Origin: Climacium dendroides
Lineage: Eukaryota > Streptophyta > Bryopsida > Hypnales > Climaciaceae
Assembly: GCA_950106755.1 (NCBI GenBank)
Contig: OX467082.1
Location: forward strand, 6,634,001 to 6,698,000
DNA: 64,000 nt
Direction: 5' to 3'
Of this stretch, positions 48,926 to 61,363 are shown piece after piece; the stretch's first letter is position 1, and each line of letters starts with the position of its first letter. A program made the position numbers and the translations under genes. A model generated the notes under the pieces. It was not told where the DNA came from, did no database searches, and worked only from the letters and a program-made list of their open reading frames with translations.

Positions 48926-51169
48926 ACCAAAATTCACCCTGCTGGGGCCCACTTCGTTTCAGTTCCTCAGCAGGGTCCTGCGGTGCTTTTCGGTTACCAC
49001 CCAGGTTTAGTGTCGAATACCCCCAAATGACGGCACCGGTACAGGCGACCGGTATTCTACGTATTATTATACTGCCTGCCCCCCCAGGAAAGTTCCAAGT
49101 GGGCTAATCAGGATGGAGACTGCCCACCGCAGTTTTGTGCCTATTATGATAATACGGATGGGGTTGCGGGGCCGGGACAGCAATACAGCATATGCCAGGG
49201 GATCAGAAGGTCACCAAATCTGAAATCTTCGGTATTCATTCCTGTACTGCTGAAGTGCATTATTTGACTCTGGCTGGCCCAATCAGGGGAATTATTCCCT
49301 GCCACCGTATGAATGGTTTATTTATTTACCCTTTTGCGTCCTTGGAAAAAGCCCCCCCTTTTACAATTGAACAAAATGGCCTTGACTTTTACCTCACACA
49401 ATGAATAAAATGGTTTTATTGATGGCCCCCTTGACCAATCCCAATCCTTGCATTAATTGAGAAGTCCCTTTTGGGTAATACCTTCCTAGCACATAGAAGG
49501 CTATAGGTCTGGTTGTTCAACGTTATGCACGTTTTGTCACTTTCCAATACATTCGTTCTGTTGGCAAGGGCAATCCTGATAGACTAGCGTTGTTTACTAG
49601 AAATGGAGGGGTTCCTTTTGCCACTTCAAAGAGGAACCTCCCTACAGTGACAGTGGACATAATTGTTTTAACTTGTACGCTTGCTCAACTAGCCACATGT
49701 CTATGATTAATTGCTATGATCGCCCTAGGGATTTAGCAAGAGCATAATACCTTCTTAGTGAAGGAAAGACCGTTGTTTGGTTACACAACATTGTAGGGTT
49801 GGTAAGGAAAACAAGTTATTGGATATAATATGAAAGGGCCCTACTCGATTTTCTTTATTGGTTGTAGACCTACGAAGGGGAGAAGGCTTTGCATTGACAA
49901 AAGCTACAGTGGCAAAGCTGGAATAGGTTATTTTATTCAAGAAGTGTACTAGTACTACATGGACAAAGTCAATGGTAGACTAGTTGCTTGGATAAGATGA
50001 TTCAACATTTGTTTTATATTTGGTCTTTATTCGTATCTACTCCTAAAACACTTGGCCTATGACCATAGAGTTGGAGGTAAAATTCCATCTCTTTCTATGT
50101 TTGCATTTGGCAACTATATGTGAATCAAATTTTTTACATTTATTTTTCAAAGATGAAATTACATATTTTCTTTGACTTCACAAAAAATTTAGATTTTTTA
50201 GAAAAATTGAATTTCTGAATTTTTTTGAAGAAAAAGTGAAGAAAATCATATCAAATAAAAAATTACCTCAAAAAATTAAAAAAAATCCTTCGTATATATA
50301 TATTATAGTGAAGAACATCATAGTATCATTTTATAATTAGAATTCAATAGACATTGAAAATACACTCAAAGTTCAAATTACAATAAAATGTTCAATTTTA
50401 GGAATTTTTTCAAAATTCAAATTGAGGTAGAAACAAGAATAGATGAAATTCATTTCAATCATTAGTTACTCTCAAACTCAAAAGATATCATTTTATGGAG
50501 AGATTTCAAATCTAGAGGAAAGAGCAACAACTTCTTCAAAGACCCTAAGATAATATTTTGTAATCTATTGTATTTACTAACTTCTCATTTATGTAAAGAC
50601 AAACATTGGCACGACTACAAACTCAATTAGACATTCTTCATAATCCATTGTGAAAGGTTAACAAGAAATAATCAAATGAAGAAACACTTTGAATTTTTGT
50701 CTAGCTCATTTGATTGTTTCCGGAATACTACAAATTAGTATCTGCGGCATTCTAGGGTTAGAAGAAGAAGGTTCACTCCTCTATGAAAGATTAATATGAA
50801 TGAAGAGTTTGTTGGAAATAGATCAATCACCTTAGTCCTATGGACCAAATTGGCAAACTTCATCCTTGATGCCTATGTTAGGAAGTAGATCCTAAACATG
50901 CATATTATTTTATACATATTTGACTTCATTAACTTTGTATTCCTTGACCTCATTTAATAGTCAATCTCCAATTTCAAAATCAAATATACATTTTTCAAAT
51001 TTAATCATCCATGACAAACAAGTAGCTATTCTATAGAAGGCTCTTAATTTCCATCTTGAGTAAGATAGCTACTCAAACTTCCTAGGGTCAAGCTTTAATT
51101 TAAGGATTCAAAAGTTCTTTTCCATTCATCCTCCAACATCGCACCATGCCTAAAATTACCATCATCACT
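48926..51169. other. Intergenic, locally GC-richer near 48.9-49.4 kb
   Basis: A GC-richer patch at 48940-49200 (CCCTGCTGGGGCCC; CAGCAGGGTCCTGC nearby) carries no identifiable gene and may be a decayed repeat. The rest is AT-rich. Confidence 0.4.
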
Positions 51170-51650
51170 TAGTGTACATCTCCAAAAATCAATATTTATT
51201 TATATTGAATAAATAATAATAAACATCTACCCTCAAAAATATTGATAATTTTTGCATATGCTACCGAATGCCTTGTTTTTTGGTGCATTGGAACCTCTTT
51301 TCACTTGCCAACAAAAAAATCAATGACAATTGAACCATTCTAAAGGTAGGTTCTCACTTGGTGTTAAAGAGTGTTGTTACTAAAGATATGTTTGCACTTG
51401 GTGTTATAGGATGTTGTTACCAAGGGTCTTAGAAACAAATTTAGACTTACTTCTAAATTAAGTTCACATTGCAAACATCACCCCAACATCAAGTGTGAAC
51501 ATACCATGAAGATTTTAGGAATGAATTTAGACCTGCTTCTAGATAAGATTCACGTTGCAAACATTACACCATAACATGAAGTGCAAACATATCCTAATAA
51601 TAGCAATAAAACATGGTAGCAAAAAGTGGCAATTTAGGGGGTATCCACCT
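51170..51650. mobile_element. AGGTAG-family MITE, subfamily 2, split by a nested element
   Basis: Inverted relative to 4965-5240. The right end GTATCCACCT is followed by TA; the left end is truncated. It is interrupted at 51343-51594. Confidence 0.75.
51343..51594. mobile_element. TA-flanked element nested in a MITE
   Basis: TA at 51341-51342 and 51595-51596. Ends AAGGTAGGTTCTCACTTGG and, reverse complemented, GGATATGTTTGCACTTCATG are loosely related. Removing it restores the ...TA-ATAATAG... sequence of the sibling copies. It contains internal direct repeats of a GTTTGCACTTGGTGTTA-like block. Confidence 0.7.
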
Positions 51651-51805
51651 TAACCCAGTAAGGATGCAATGGACCACAATGGTTTGATGGATGACTTCAC
51701 TGTTGACTAGTGATCCCAGAACTAGTTTATAAAATTTAGTGCAATGTGTTACCTTAAAGACAAACAAACATCAACTTTGACTACCTCGAGAGTGGGTAGT
51801 ATTAA

Positions 51806-52441
51806 CCACTAAATGCCCGAAGCACCAAATTTTGGTGTTTGCAAAACTTTGAAGTTAAATAAAACCTAATCAAAGTGCTATTTTTAGTAGTTTATTTTTT
51901 AAAAGTTCTTTTTGAAGTCTAATTTTAGCATCAAAAATCCAATCTTGAAAATAAATGATAGTGATTTTTCTATTCACAATTTTGTGCAAGGGTGCCCATT
52001 GCAATCTTGACTTCCTATAGTGTTGAGAGCTCTTGGAAGTGAGATTCAAATACACTAGATCTGGGAGAAAACATCACATTCAAAATTCACTTAAAAAAAT
52101 TTTAGAGTAGATTTTAAGAAGCCATGAATTGATTGGGATTATACATGTTAGGCCTCTACCCTCGTATTTTTTTTGGTCACCAACTTTTTAGATTTGACAT
52201 ACAAAAAGAGAGTTGAAAGATTTTCATAGTTTTAACACCCTCATGGTCAAACATTATAATCTTTTACTCCATAAGTGATATTGTTGTGTTTTATTTTCCT
52301 GTAAGATTTCTAACATGTCTAGTTTGAATTCGTACGGTTACAAATCCAAAAAAAATTGATGCAACTTATCAAAATGTCGGCATTTTGTTCAATTTAGAGC
52401 AAATTCCAAGAAGCTCAAAACAGGCCTTGGGCATTTGGGGG
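51806..52441. mobile_element. TTAA-flanked piggyBac-like element, second subfamily (copy f)
   Basis: TTAA at 51802-51805 and 52442-52445. Ends CCACTAAATGCCCGAAG and, reverse complemented, CCCCCAAATGCCCAAGG. 636 bp, non-coding. Its interior is the best intact reference for copies g and h. Confidence 0.8.
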
Positions 52442-52445
52442 TTAA

Positions 52446-54187
52446 AAGAAAAATAGAAAAGAAAGGATTTTGCAAGTTGTAAGAGATTATTGGGAATACT
52501 ATAACACAAAACTTGACTAAATAGATGCTAATTCCACCATGGAGGAAGTTGCAAATTGGCTATCAAATACTATTGTTTGTTATAGTCTTGGCTAAAATCT
52601 AATTTTTTTTTCAAGGATTTTCTCCAATGTGCATTTGGTTACTAAAAACTTTTAAAATAGCAGTGGAGTAAATTTTAGCCAATTATGTGAACGTTGTCTG
52701 TAGCAAAAGTAAATGCACCTATTGGTTCAATAATCAAAGACTTTTGGTGACTACCTTCGTTATAAGGGGTTGCATCCTTCCAGGGTTAAAGCTTCCGTCT
52801 ATGATTTCCCTTCCCCAACCCCTCCCTCCATAAAAGCACTTGAGAAAATAAAAAAAGACCCTCCGTAAAAGCACTTGGTAACTTACTGTTGCTAGTTTTG
52901 AGGGAGGGATCGGATTCTGAGGCTGGGGGAGAGGGGGACCCGTGTGAACAGGTCTGTTTGCTTTTATCCAAAGTAAAATCTCGGTCGGAAAAGCTGGAGA
53001 GAATCAATCAGTTACATGGGGACCCTCCCTTCAGCATCAATCACCTTGATTCCTGATGTTTTGGATTACTCTCAAAATTGTTCCTTCAATCTTTTGGATC
53101 TTTTGGATCTTATTTTTTTTAGGGCATCCTCGGTGCATGATCCGGAATATTCAAGTGGAGGAGAAGGACCTCATTAAGTTCTCACGGTTTTTAAAAAAAA
53201 AAATTGACTAAATGCAAAGCCGGCAATCCAAACTTCAAATTGGACCTTTTTTTGCAACATAAAAAAGGAAAGAAGAAGAAGATTCTACACTAACCCATGA
53301 AGGACCTAGCAACAACTCAATGTATGCAAAAAAATCTCTAGTTGTTGTGCAAGAAATCAATTTGGGTTGGATGTTCTTGAATTTTTGATGCAAGGATGTG
53401 CATGTACTCCCATGATGCGAATATCAATTTTTTTTTCTTGATTAGGTGCCTGGATCAAAAGTAATGTTGTTGTGAACTTTTGGGGGAAACTAAGGGAGTT
53501 TTTAGGTAGTATGTGAAAAACTCCTTTATTTTGGAAATTAGGTAGATATATAGTGAATATGATATAGGATGCAAATGTAAAAAAAATAACCATATGTAGT
53601 GTAAAAAAGTCATTCTACAAGGAGTTAAAGTTTGTTGGTATTGGTGCGCATGGTTAGATAAAAAAAAAAATTCTTTTTTTGCAAATTTTCTAATCTTTGA
53701 ATCTCTACATTCAAAGTTCTTGACATTTTTTTATGCATTCCCATTGTAGTCTAGTACAAATTTGTACGGTTGCATATTAAAAGAAACTTAAATTGTTTTC
53801 ATTGCCCTAAAAAGTTGCAATTTTTTGAAAATTTCTATCCAAAATGTGCCCCAGTCTTAAAGAGGTCAAATAAAGACTTTTTGTGTAAAAAAAGAAGGTC
53901 GACATAACAAAGCTTGAAAAGGTGTGACAATTATGATTCTTTTTATATTGTGAGTCAATTTGTGGGCTCTCCATATTTTGTGAACTTGTTGGACTTGAGA
54001 AAGATAATGGCAAGGACATGAATAAATAGGGACCAATTTAGGTTGCATTGAAGAGTGTTTGGGGAAGTTGCTCTTTTAAAAGTTTTTGATGGTCTTTGTT
54101 TTTAATCAAAAAGAGTTTTTAGGTTCTTTTAGAATGCATTTTTGGATACAAGATGAATAAACTATGAATTTTCAAAGTGTTGAAGAT
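52446..54187. other. Intergenic, nothing secure
   Basis: Possible stray TTAA-family end at about 53292 (CTAACCCATGAAGGACC) without a convincing partner. No gene. Confidence 0.4.
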
Positions 54188-54297
54188 AGGTGTACTCCAA
54201 ATTGGTCTTTGGCTCCCACAAATAGAGATTGTACATTTTAGGGGTTAATTTGTAGGGGTTGGCTTTAGGCATGGGGCACAATTAGGTGTAGTTACCT
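54188..54297. mobile_element. Very short TA-flanked MITE
   Basis: Ends AGGTGTACTCCAAATTG and, reverse complemented, AGGTAACTACACCTAATTG; TA on either side. 110 bp. A related right end (AGGTGTAGTTACCT) sits at about 5598-5611. Confidence 0.55.
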
Positions 54298-55454
54298 TAT
54301 ACAATATTAGCTTTCCCTCATCTTTAGTTAAATGTGTTTTCATTTTTAGAAAAATGTGCAATATGCCAACAAAACTTTTTCTTTGAATCCCAAGGTACTA
54401 AAATTTATTGTAAAACAAATATCACAAATCTTTCAATTGAACTTTTAATAGTCAACTTTAATCTTTTGACTTTAATTTTGTTTTTCAAAGAATTTGAAGA
54501 TATTTCAATACTCAAAAAGAGTATCTAATTTTAGTAGCATTCTCTTTCTCTATCAATCTAAATTTTGTTATCCAATCTTTCAATATAAAAGAGTGGTTTG
54601 TGAATCAAAAAGTTTGTGAAATTTATTATACTATAGTTTTAAGGTTGCCAAATTCTTGATTTCTTGAGGAAGGCAAAGCTCAATATTAATTGGTCATTTG
54701 TACAAACTTCATGATGGCTATAAATAAAAGATCCTCAAATTTATACTTAGCTTGAACCTATTTACAATTGACTTGAATTAATCCAAATTTGGTGGTATAC
54801 CACATGAATTTGAAAAGCCACCCCCTACTTTTTTGCCTTCTAATTTAAAATTGAATTTGAATTTTTTTTCATTTTTTTAATAGACAATTAGGCATAATTG
54901 CTTGCAATCTAATTACATTGGATTCTCTTTGTTCTAAATTGAGGTTTAAATTGAGCATCACACTTCTAAGATGAGGGTATCAAATACAAATTAGCACTTC
55001 AATTGGTACAATTTTTATTTTTATCCCCTCTTTTTGCAAGGATGGGATCGGAGCTTCAATTTTGAAAGAAGTCAACCAAATGTAATTAGATTACTTGTCC
55101 TTCTTGTCATTCCAAATACATGCAATTGAATAAAAATTCAAATTCAATCTAAAATTAGCAACAAACTAGGGACCAAAGAAAAAGTCACATTTCCTAACTT
55201 TTAGAATGACTACTATCTCATACATATTTTGTAGTGGAATTGATTTTGAACACTTTGTAATACCATTACCATTATAGGATGGTTTTCATCTCAAAAGAAT
55301 TTTTTTTAATAAACCCTCTTGGAAGTAATGTTAAAAATGACTTACAATCACCTAACAAAGATTACGAAGACAATCCCACTCTCACTACCCACCCATCAAT
55401 TCTTCAATCAATAAAGGCCACCAAAGTAATTGCACTGTAAAAAAAATGGACTAG

Positions 55455-55690
55455 GAAATCGCAAAGCAGGCCAAACTATAAAAAATAATCGTCAATTATG
55501 ACCTACCAAGTTGTAGGCTACAAGGTTGGTACTGTCCAACTTGGCCTACTTTGCAATTACCAGATATAATGTCAATGTAGGAAAGTGGAGCTATTTGACT
55601 TTTTTGATTGCTTAACTGATCAAAACATGCCATGATGGTAGAAGTCTCTTGCATTTGTACCCATGATAGTTTGGCCTGCTTTGCGATTTC
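55455..55690. mobile_element. Inverted-repeat element with perfect 25-bp termini
   Basis: GAAATCGCAAAGCAGGCCAA... at 55455-55479 is repeated exactly, inverted, at 55666-55690. A third partial copy (TTGGCCTACTTTGCAATTAC) lies inside. Next to it CAACAGGGTG (55690) and CACCCTGTTG (55799) form another inverted pair. No coding sequence or clear target duplication. Confidence 0.8.
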
Positions 55691-57649
55691 AACAGGGTGA
55701 ATCCATACTCACTAAGTTAATACGAGTTGGTAGTAGTCGAGATTTCTCTCAGATTTCTCTCACTACCAAACCAATGAAAATTTCTACTTTTTGTACCCAC
55801 CCTGTTGAAAATTTACACAAGGCAAGCAGTGAGCATTATGAAGCAGTGAGCATTATCGGTCTTAATCTGCATTGACATTGTGGACCAAACAAGTACCGGT
55901 AGTGAGGAGGCAGCGTGTTTGCTCACAGTTTCTATGATTTTCAATGAATACATTCGCCATATAATTTCTCCAAACTGAAATGCCATTCAATAGTTGAAGT
56001 GATAGTGCGTCACTCTCGCTCTCGCTCCCTTTATAAATTCTGTGAGAGCCATGGAATGAAGGAGACATTCGATTCGCCCTACTCGAATTCTATTTTAAAT
56101 TCACTTAAATTAATGTACTTTTGGTTGTATGATTCTTTCCCTGTGGCAGATCTCAGTGAGTAGTCAACACAGCTAGTAGCTTGGTACCTGTTGAAATGAT
56201 AACAATCACATGGACATTCCTTGACTGAATGATGTTCGAAACGGAGCTTGATGTTGAGTCGCACGAATTGGAACAAAGTCAGTCAATTGCTGAAGAATCT
56301 CTTTTTTCTTGTTCACGCAATCACACTCCGGCCACAGCAAAGTGTTGAATGTTTCCTCGTCCTGTTGTTCATGACAGGGATGGCCGCGGATGGGTTTAAT
56401 CAATTGAAAGCAAGCAAGCAAACCGAATGATCATCCTTCACGCTGGAGTCCCGCCGGGGTTTTCGATTTTCCTAGGCTTGCAATCTCGATTGGAGTGGTA
56501 ATTAAAGCTCAGTACATCACATGGGTGAAATCCACTTTTCTTCATCTCAATTGATGTATACATATATATTTCAATTCTTTCAAGAAAGCTTGATGATATC
56601 CTTTACTTTGAAATTGGATCGGGTGAATTTCAATTCTTTTTGGAGAAGTACGTCATGCCCCACCTTGATCCCTTGCTTCCACCACTCACTCAATGTACTT
56701 CTTGAGTGTGCATCCTAACTAGTAGTTGGACCAGTTCCCAATGCACAAAGGAATATTCAAGTGCTTAACATTGTACAACCAGGTAAAGGTTTTCCCCACG
56801 CATGCTACTGGAGGAAGGTGTTACGCTTTGCTAGATCCCGGGCCGGGGAGGGACTTTAATTATCAGTAAATTCAAGGATTGGGGGTGACTGAGGAGCATC
56901 AATAAGACAATTTTGTACACAGTGGGAGTAAATAATGTTACGCGGAGACTGCTCTTTGTGCAATCTAAGTGACCATGCTGGCAGCTGACAACAAAACGGC
57001 ACAGTGTGGAATGTGAACAATCCCTCGCTTGTGACGGATCCTGCTGCAAGTACAACAGAAGCATATGCACCTGCCCTTATCAAGAGGCTTTAATTTGCAC
57101 GATCAGATCGATAGGAGAGCTTTGCGTACGTCTACGTTACAACTCTAACTTATCACCTTGTGTCTGTTGATGACGGAGTTTGAGTTGTACACGTATGGGA
57201 GAGCCACCCACCTGGGGTGGGGAACGGACTCGGAAGCAGTGGAGGAGCTCCTTCGGTGGAGCTTGGGTGGAGCCTCACCTCTCTCGACAACAGTGGTCCA
57301 ACAGCAACTCATTCGATCCGTGGGTCCTAGAAAATCAGAGATAAGAGTTTTTTAAACTGCTGAACAGCAACACGGACACCGCAAGCTATGATAGCTGCAG
57401 TTCAATTCCAGCTGTGAGAGTGATGGACCACAACACTAGTGTACTGTTGGCTGTAAATTACTCCGTAGTAGCGGAATACTGCGTCACCGGGTACACGAAA
57501 ATCCTCTCCAATGACACTGCGCTTGCGCGGGCCTAGCTATTGCCATCGATGGGCTATGAATTTGCACGCTTCACGATTTGACATGTGGAAGTTGCCTCTG
57601 GAACAGATTTGTAAGGAGCCAAGGACGACGACACTAAGTTAACTTATCG

Positions 57650-57735
57650 GGCAGGCTCGGCTCTGTCCCCAAGTTAGAGCATTGGCTCCAGGGTTTTTCG
57701 GGAGGCTCGGCTCTGTCCCTAGAGCTTTGGCTGTT
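57650..57735 (+). repeat. Direct repeat, about 51-bp spacing
   Basis: GGCAGGCTCGGCTCTGTCCC and GGAGGCTCGGCTCTGTCCC, each followed by TAGAGC..TTGGCT. No gene recognised. Confidence 0.8.
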
Positions 57736-58649
57736 TTCTCGAGCAAGGTACTACTCGCAAGCTTAGCCTCTATCAATGGAAAAGCCTCAGTCCTCAGTCA
57801 GACCCCCTTTTAATTTGTCCAGAGCCAACAAAAACTTTTTTTTTTTTTTTTTTTGACCAAACAGCGGTACCACAAAGCTAGCTAGGACCAATCATGGGAA
57901 TCCATCTGGAGGGATTGCCACTTGTTGACCTGGCTGGTTGTAGGTTTGTAACTTATCACCCCAAAAGAAAGAAAAGCCCGGTCTGATCTGGAATGCGGAA
58001 TACAAGGACGTCTGAAAGAAAAAAAATATGCAGTTCACTAACCTTATTAGTTATTGAACCTCTAACAAATGGGCCATTCAAGGTAGCAGCACCCATAACC
58101 TTCACCTCTACAATCTTGGGAAGTGAAAGATCAGCACCCTAGTTTTGGGTATCATGTGCGTGTATGGTCAGTTCTTTTTAAAAAAACTCACAACTTATTC
58201 TCACATTGTCCAAACGATGCATTTGAAAGTGGAGAGGAATTATTTTTCTCTTGCTAGTAGGGTCCAATAATTTGTTGGATGTGCATTGGCAGACATCATG
58301 TCCCAAACCCTTGAAGTTAACGGTTGTTAACAGGTGTGCTGCCACCTACTTGCAGTACCAATGTGTGTCCTGGCTTCGTGACGGGAGATGTGCAATTACA
58401 GAGTGTGGCCCCTATCAACTTAATTAGATAAGGAGGAGGAGGAGGAGTGTGTGCGAAGTCATACATAGGCTCCGTAACTGTTATCAGCAACGGAAGGTGC
58501 AAGGAAGTGGCTTGCCAATCCAAGTTTCAACACTGGAATGATGCATGGAAGAATGGGCCACAGATACCAACAAGGGCTCGCGCTTAGAATATACTTGTGT
58601 GACGAGCGCCTTGCGGAGGTTCAGCCAACTGGGAATGCAAGAAAAAAGC

Positions 58650-58795
58650 GCCCTGTTTTGTGCCGTGTTATTACTATTATTCTCTACACCTTACACCTCT
58701 CTCATCAGCTAATTTGGGTCCTCTGATTGCATACATGAACTCAAAATTTGCCAAAAAAAAATAGTTTTGTGCAGCAAATAAAAGGTTCCTGCGTT
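58650..58795 (+). repeat. Dispersed repeat family R, copy 3
   Basis: Shares GTTTTGTGCCGTGTTATT with copy 2 and CAGCTAATTTGGGTCCTCTG with copy 1. Confidence 0.8.
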
Positions 58796-59113
58796 TTCCA
58801 CAGGGTAAAATACATGGGGGCAAAACCGCCCGTGCAACAGGCTCGTCACGCATCGTCATACAACTACAAGTGCGACCCCAACGAGGTAGCCAGCCACTAC
58901 AAGTAGGTAGGTAGGTTGTTTGACTCAAAAGGAACCAATCCTTTCTCCTTCATTTCGGGGTTCCGACCAACAGTTCTGTGGCCTTTGAACTGAAGTCTTG
59001 TTTTTTGTAATTACGTAGCAACAACCGGCACTACTACGGGTAGTCACGAGTTGAAGAATGGAGAACACGGACGTGGCGTGTTGGGGTTCGGTTGATGTTG
59101 TTCTTTTGTAGTA

Positions 59114-59209
59114 GAATATACTTAAGTACATATATCTTCTGCACTCCCACTCTTCACCTCCGGAGGTGAAGTGCGGAAGTGCGGAAGATATACGTACTTA
59201 AGTTTATTC
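59114..59209. repeat. Foldback with 48-bp arms
   Basis: TATACTTAAGTACATATATC...CTTCACCTCC meets its inverted copy at a CCTCCGGAGG centre; about 85% complementary by eye. There is no loop. Confidence 0.85.
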
Positions 59210-59238
59210 TTTTATGCTCTCCTTTTTCCTTTTTTAAG

Positions 59239-59400
59239 TGGCACTTTCTCCATTTATTCATTCTCCACCCTAAACACATCTTTTAGGGGGGTCACACCTT
59301 CTTCACCCTCCACGGCTTCCCATTGGCTCCTCCAAATTCTCACCAACTTCTCATTCTCCATTCTTCAAGTGCCAAGTGAAGAAGGTGTGACTACCCCTAC
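59239..59400. repeat. Second foldback, adjoining the Harbinger-like MITE
   Basis: GTCACACCTTCTTCAC (59291-59306) and GTGAAGAAGGTGTGAC (59376-59391) are a perfect 16-bp inverted pair, extended by AGGGG-type flanks. GGCACTT/AAGTGCC at 59239 and near 59370 form another pair. Confidence 0.75.
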
Positions 59401-59403
59401 TAA

Positions 59404-59665
59404 GAGCATCCCCACCTGTCTGGCAAAATGCAAAGTGGATTTGGCTGGCATTTGGCCAAGGCCATTCACTTTTGCAAGCTGGGTGAGGAGCAAGGCCCAT
59501 CCATTGGGACCACAACCTATTAATAAGACCAGAAAAATCAGGCGTATGGTAAGAATCAAACAGAGCATGGTAACTTACTGGACATGGCTTCAATGCCAAC
59601 TCAGCTGTGGCATGGCAAGGGATAAATAAATAGTCATCCGTTTTGCAAGATGGGTGGGGATGCTC
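59404..59665. mobile_element. PIF/Harbinger-like (Tourist-type) MITE with TAA target duplication
   Basis: TAA at 59401-59403 and 59666-59668. 25-bp termini, 22 of 25 matching, beginning GAGCATCCCCACC. The 3-bp TAA/TTA duplication and GAGCATC..CC ends are typical of plant Harbinger MITEs. 262 bp. A 152-codon plus-strand frame that overlaps it is incidental. Confidence 0.85.
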
Positions 59666-60449
59666 TAACAGTTACAGTAACCAGATTAGGCACTGACTTG
59701 TGGAATTTTGCTCACTGCAACATTGGCAATGATGCTTTGTTTTTTAAAGTAGTTTTAAGGTACCTACACCTTAAATTGCATGCTTTGTGAAGCTGCATAG
59801 GCTAGGTTTCTGCTTGAAATGTACTTCCACTATACATGAGAGAGTGTCTGTGGTTGGTTACCCTAAAACATTATTTTCAACACTTTGAATATTCATAGTT
59901 TATTCGTATGGTTTCCAGAAAATGCATTCTTAGAGAATCTAGAATCTCCTTTTGGCTTCCAACAAGATCCCACCCAATTTTTTTTTCAATATAATAATGG
60001 TGACCATGTTGCATAACATTGTTAACGTTGCCGATTTGGTTCCCTTTGGTCTAGGAAATTAATTCCTCCTTCAACACCCAAGAGGAAGTTTAGTTTAAAT
60101 ACCATTGGCATATGAAGGTTATTGTATTGGCAAGAGAGAAAAGTGATGTGGTAACCAAAAGTGATGTGGTAACCAATATTGATGATGTGGCATGCTTAGT
60201 TAGCACACTTTCATGCCGTATGAGAATTTTAATATTACTTTTTGAGGCATCAAGTTAGATGGATTTTTGAGACATCAATTGATGCATACAATATCCATAA
60301 GTAGGATTAGTTGAAAATAATTATGTAAAAGAAAGTTTAAAATAAAATAAAATGAACAAGAAAAATTGTTGAATTCAATGAGAATTAAAGAAAACTTACC
60401 ATCTACCATCAAGAGAATTTTTAATGGCAAAATAAAAGAATTACTTTAT

Positions 60450-61363
60450 TGAAAGTCAAACTCAACTACCTTTTTGGCAATATAGCAATTTGGGGGAAGC
60501 TCACTACAAATGGAATTTTATTTCTTTAAAATTTTCACACATGTCCATGAGGAGTAGCTTTAAGGTCCAATATAATTTTCATTATTTTTGACTACATGGT
60601 TAAAAAGTTATTGTACGATATGTAATTTTCATTGGTCTTTGGGCAACTTAAAAACTGATTAAAAAATCATTTTTTTATGAAATAAAACTTTGCGATTGGT
60701 TTTCTAGATTTATATATACGTGGAAAGCTTTGAATCATTCCATTTTGATCAATGAGATGAAAGTTATGAATTTGAGTTTTAGTTTGCGGGTAGTTATGGA
60801 ATCTCCACTCTAAAATAAACTTTGATTGAAGTCCTTTATTTAACTCAATTTCCAATATTTTGGAAAAAATTAAAAACATTAAGTGTAGATTGTTTATTAC
60901 AACATTACAACCATTGGAATTGGCGTTTTTCAATTCCATAACTAAATACTTGACAATTTAGTATTTTGAATCATTTTCTATTTTTTTCTAATTACTATTT
61001 TTTTCCTATATGTTGTACAATTTCAAATGATTTGAAATTTTCAAGCATGTAGCCAACTTGCCTTGAAGAATAAATCCAAAGAATAACCACCATTTTGGAC
61101 ATTTTTTCATACAAATGTGACCTTGTGAAGTGTAGTAGCCTAGTTTTTTATAGGGCCCAAAAAATGATTTTTGTTACTCTAAATGCTAATATTTTACAAT
61201 CCATAGGGTGGAATTTTTTGGAATTTTTTCCACATCTTTTAAAACAAACGTACTACAAGATCCTACGGTTACATATGTCTAAAAATGTTTTTTTCTCCTA
61301 AAATTTGGCACTTGTACTAGAAATGGTAGTTTTGGAGTGCTTTTGGTGAAAACATAGTAAAAA
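60450..61363. mobile_element. TTAA-type element, degraded (copy i)
   Basis: The interior matches the reverse complement of 18901-19842 along most of its length, with the core CATTCCATTTTGATCAATGA near 60738, about 285 bp from the left end. Neither terminus is intact; the right end has TAATGTCTAATGG where TTAACCCCTAAAGG is expected. Confidence 0.65.

Larger units (their letters stand above)
55809..59113. other. GC-richer intergenic stretch without identifiable genes
   Basis: Base composition is less AT-rich than around it. The best coding-like frame (56421-56206, minus strand, with NKKKEILQQLTDFVP) has no recognised domain. It could be a gene remnant or decayed repeat. Confidence 0.4.

Noticed and set aside
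53296..54244. Another TTAA-type element
   Set aside because: Left end CCCATGAAGGACC is suggestive but the only right-end candidate lies inside the 110-bp MITE at 54188-54297, and the flanks are not both TTAA.
56206..56421. 71-codon minus-strand frame with coding-like residues
   Set aside because: No recognised domain, flanking exons or conserved motif; noted only as a possible remnant.
59171..59629. 152-codon plus-strand open frame
   Set aside because: Runs through a foldback and the Harbinger-like MITE; no family match recognised.
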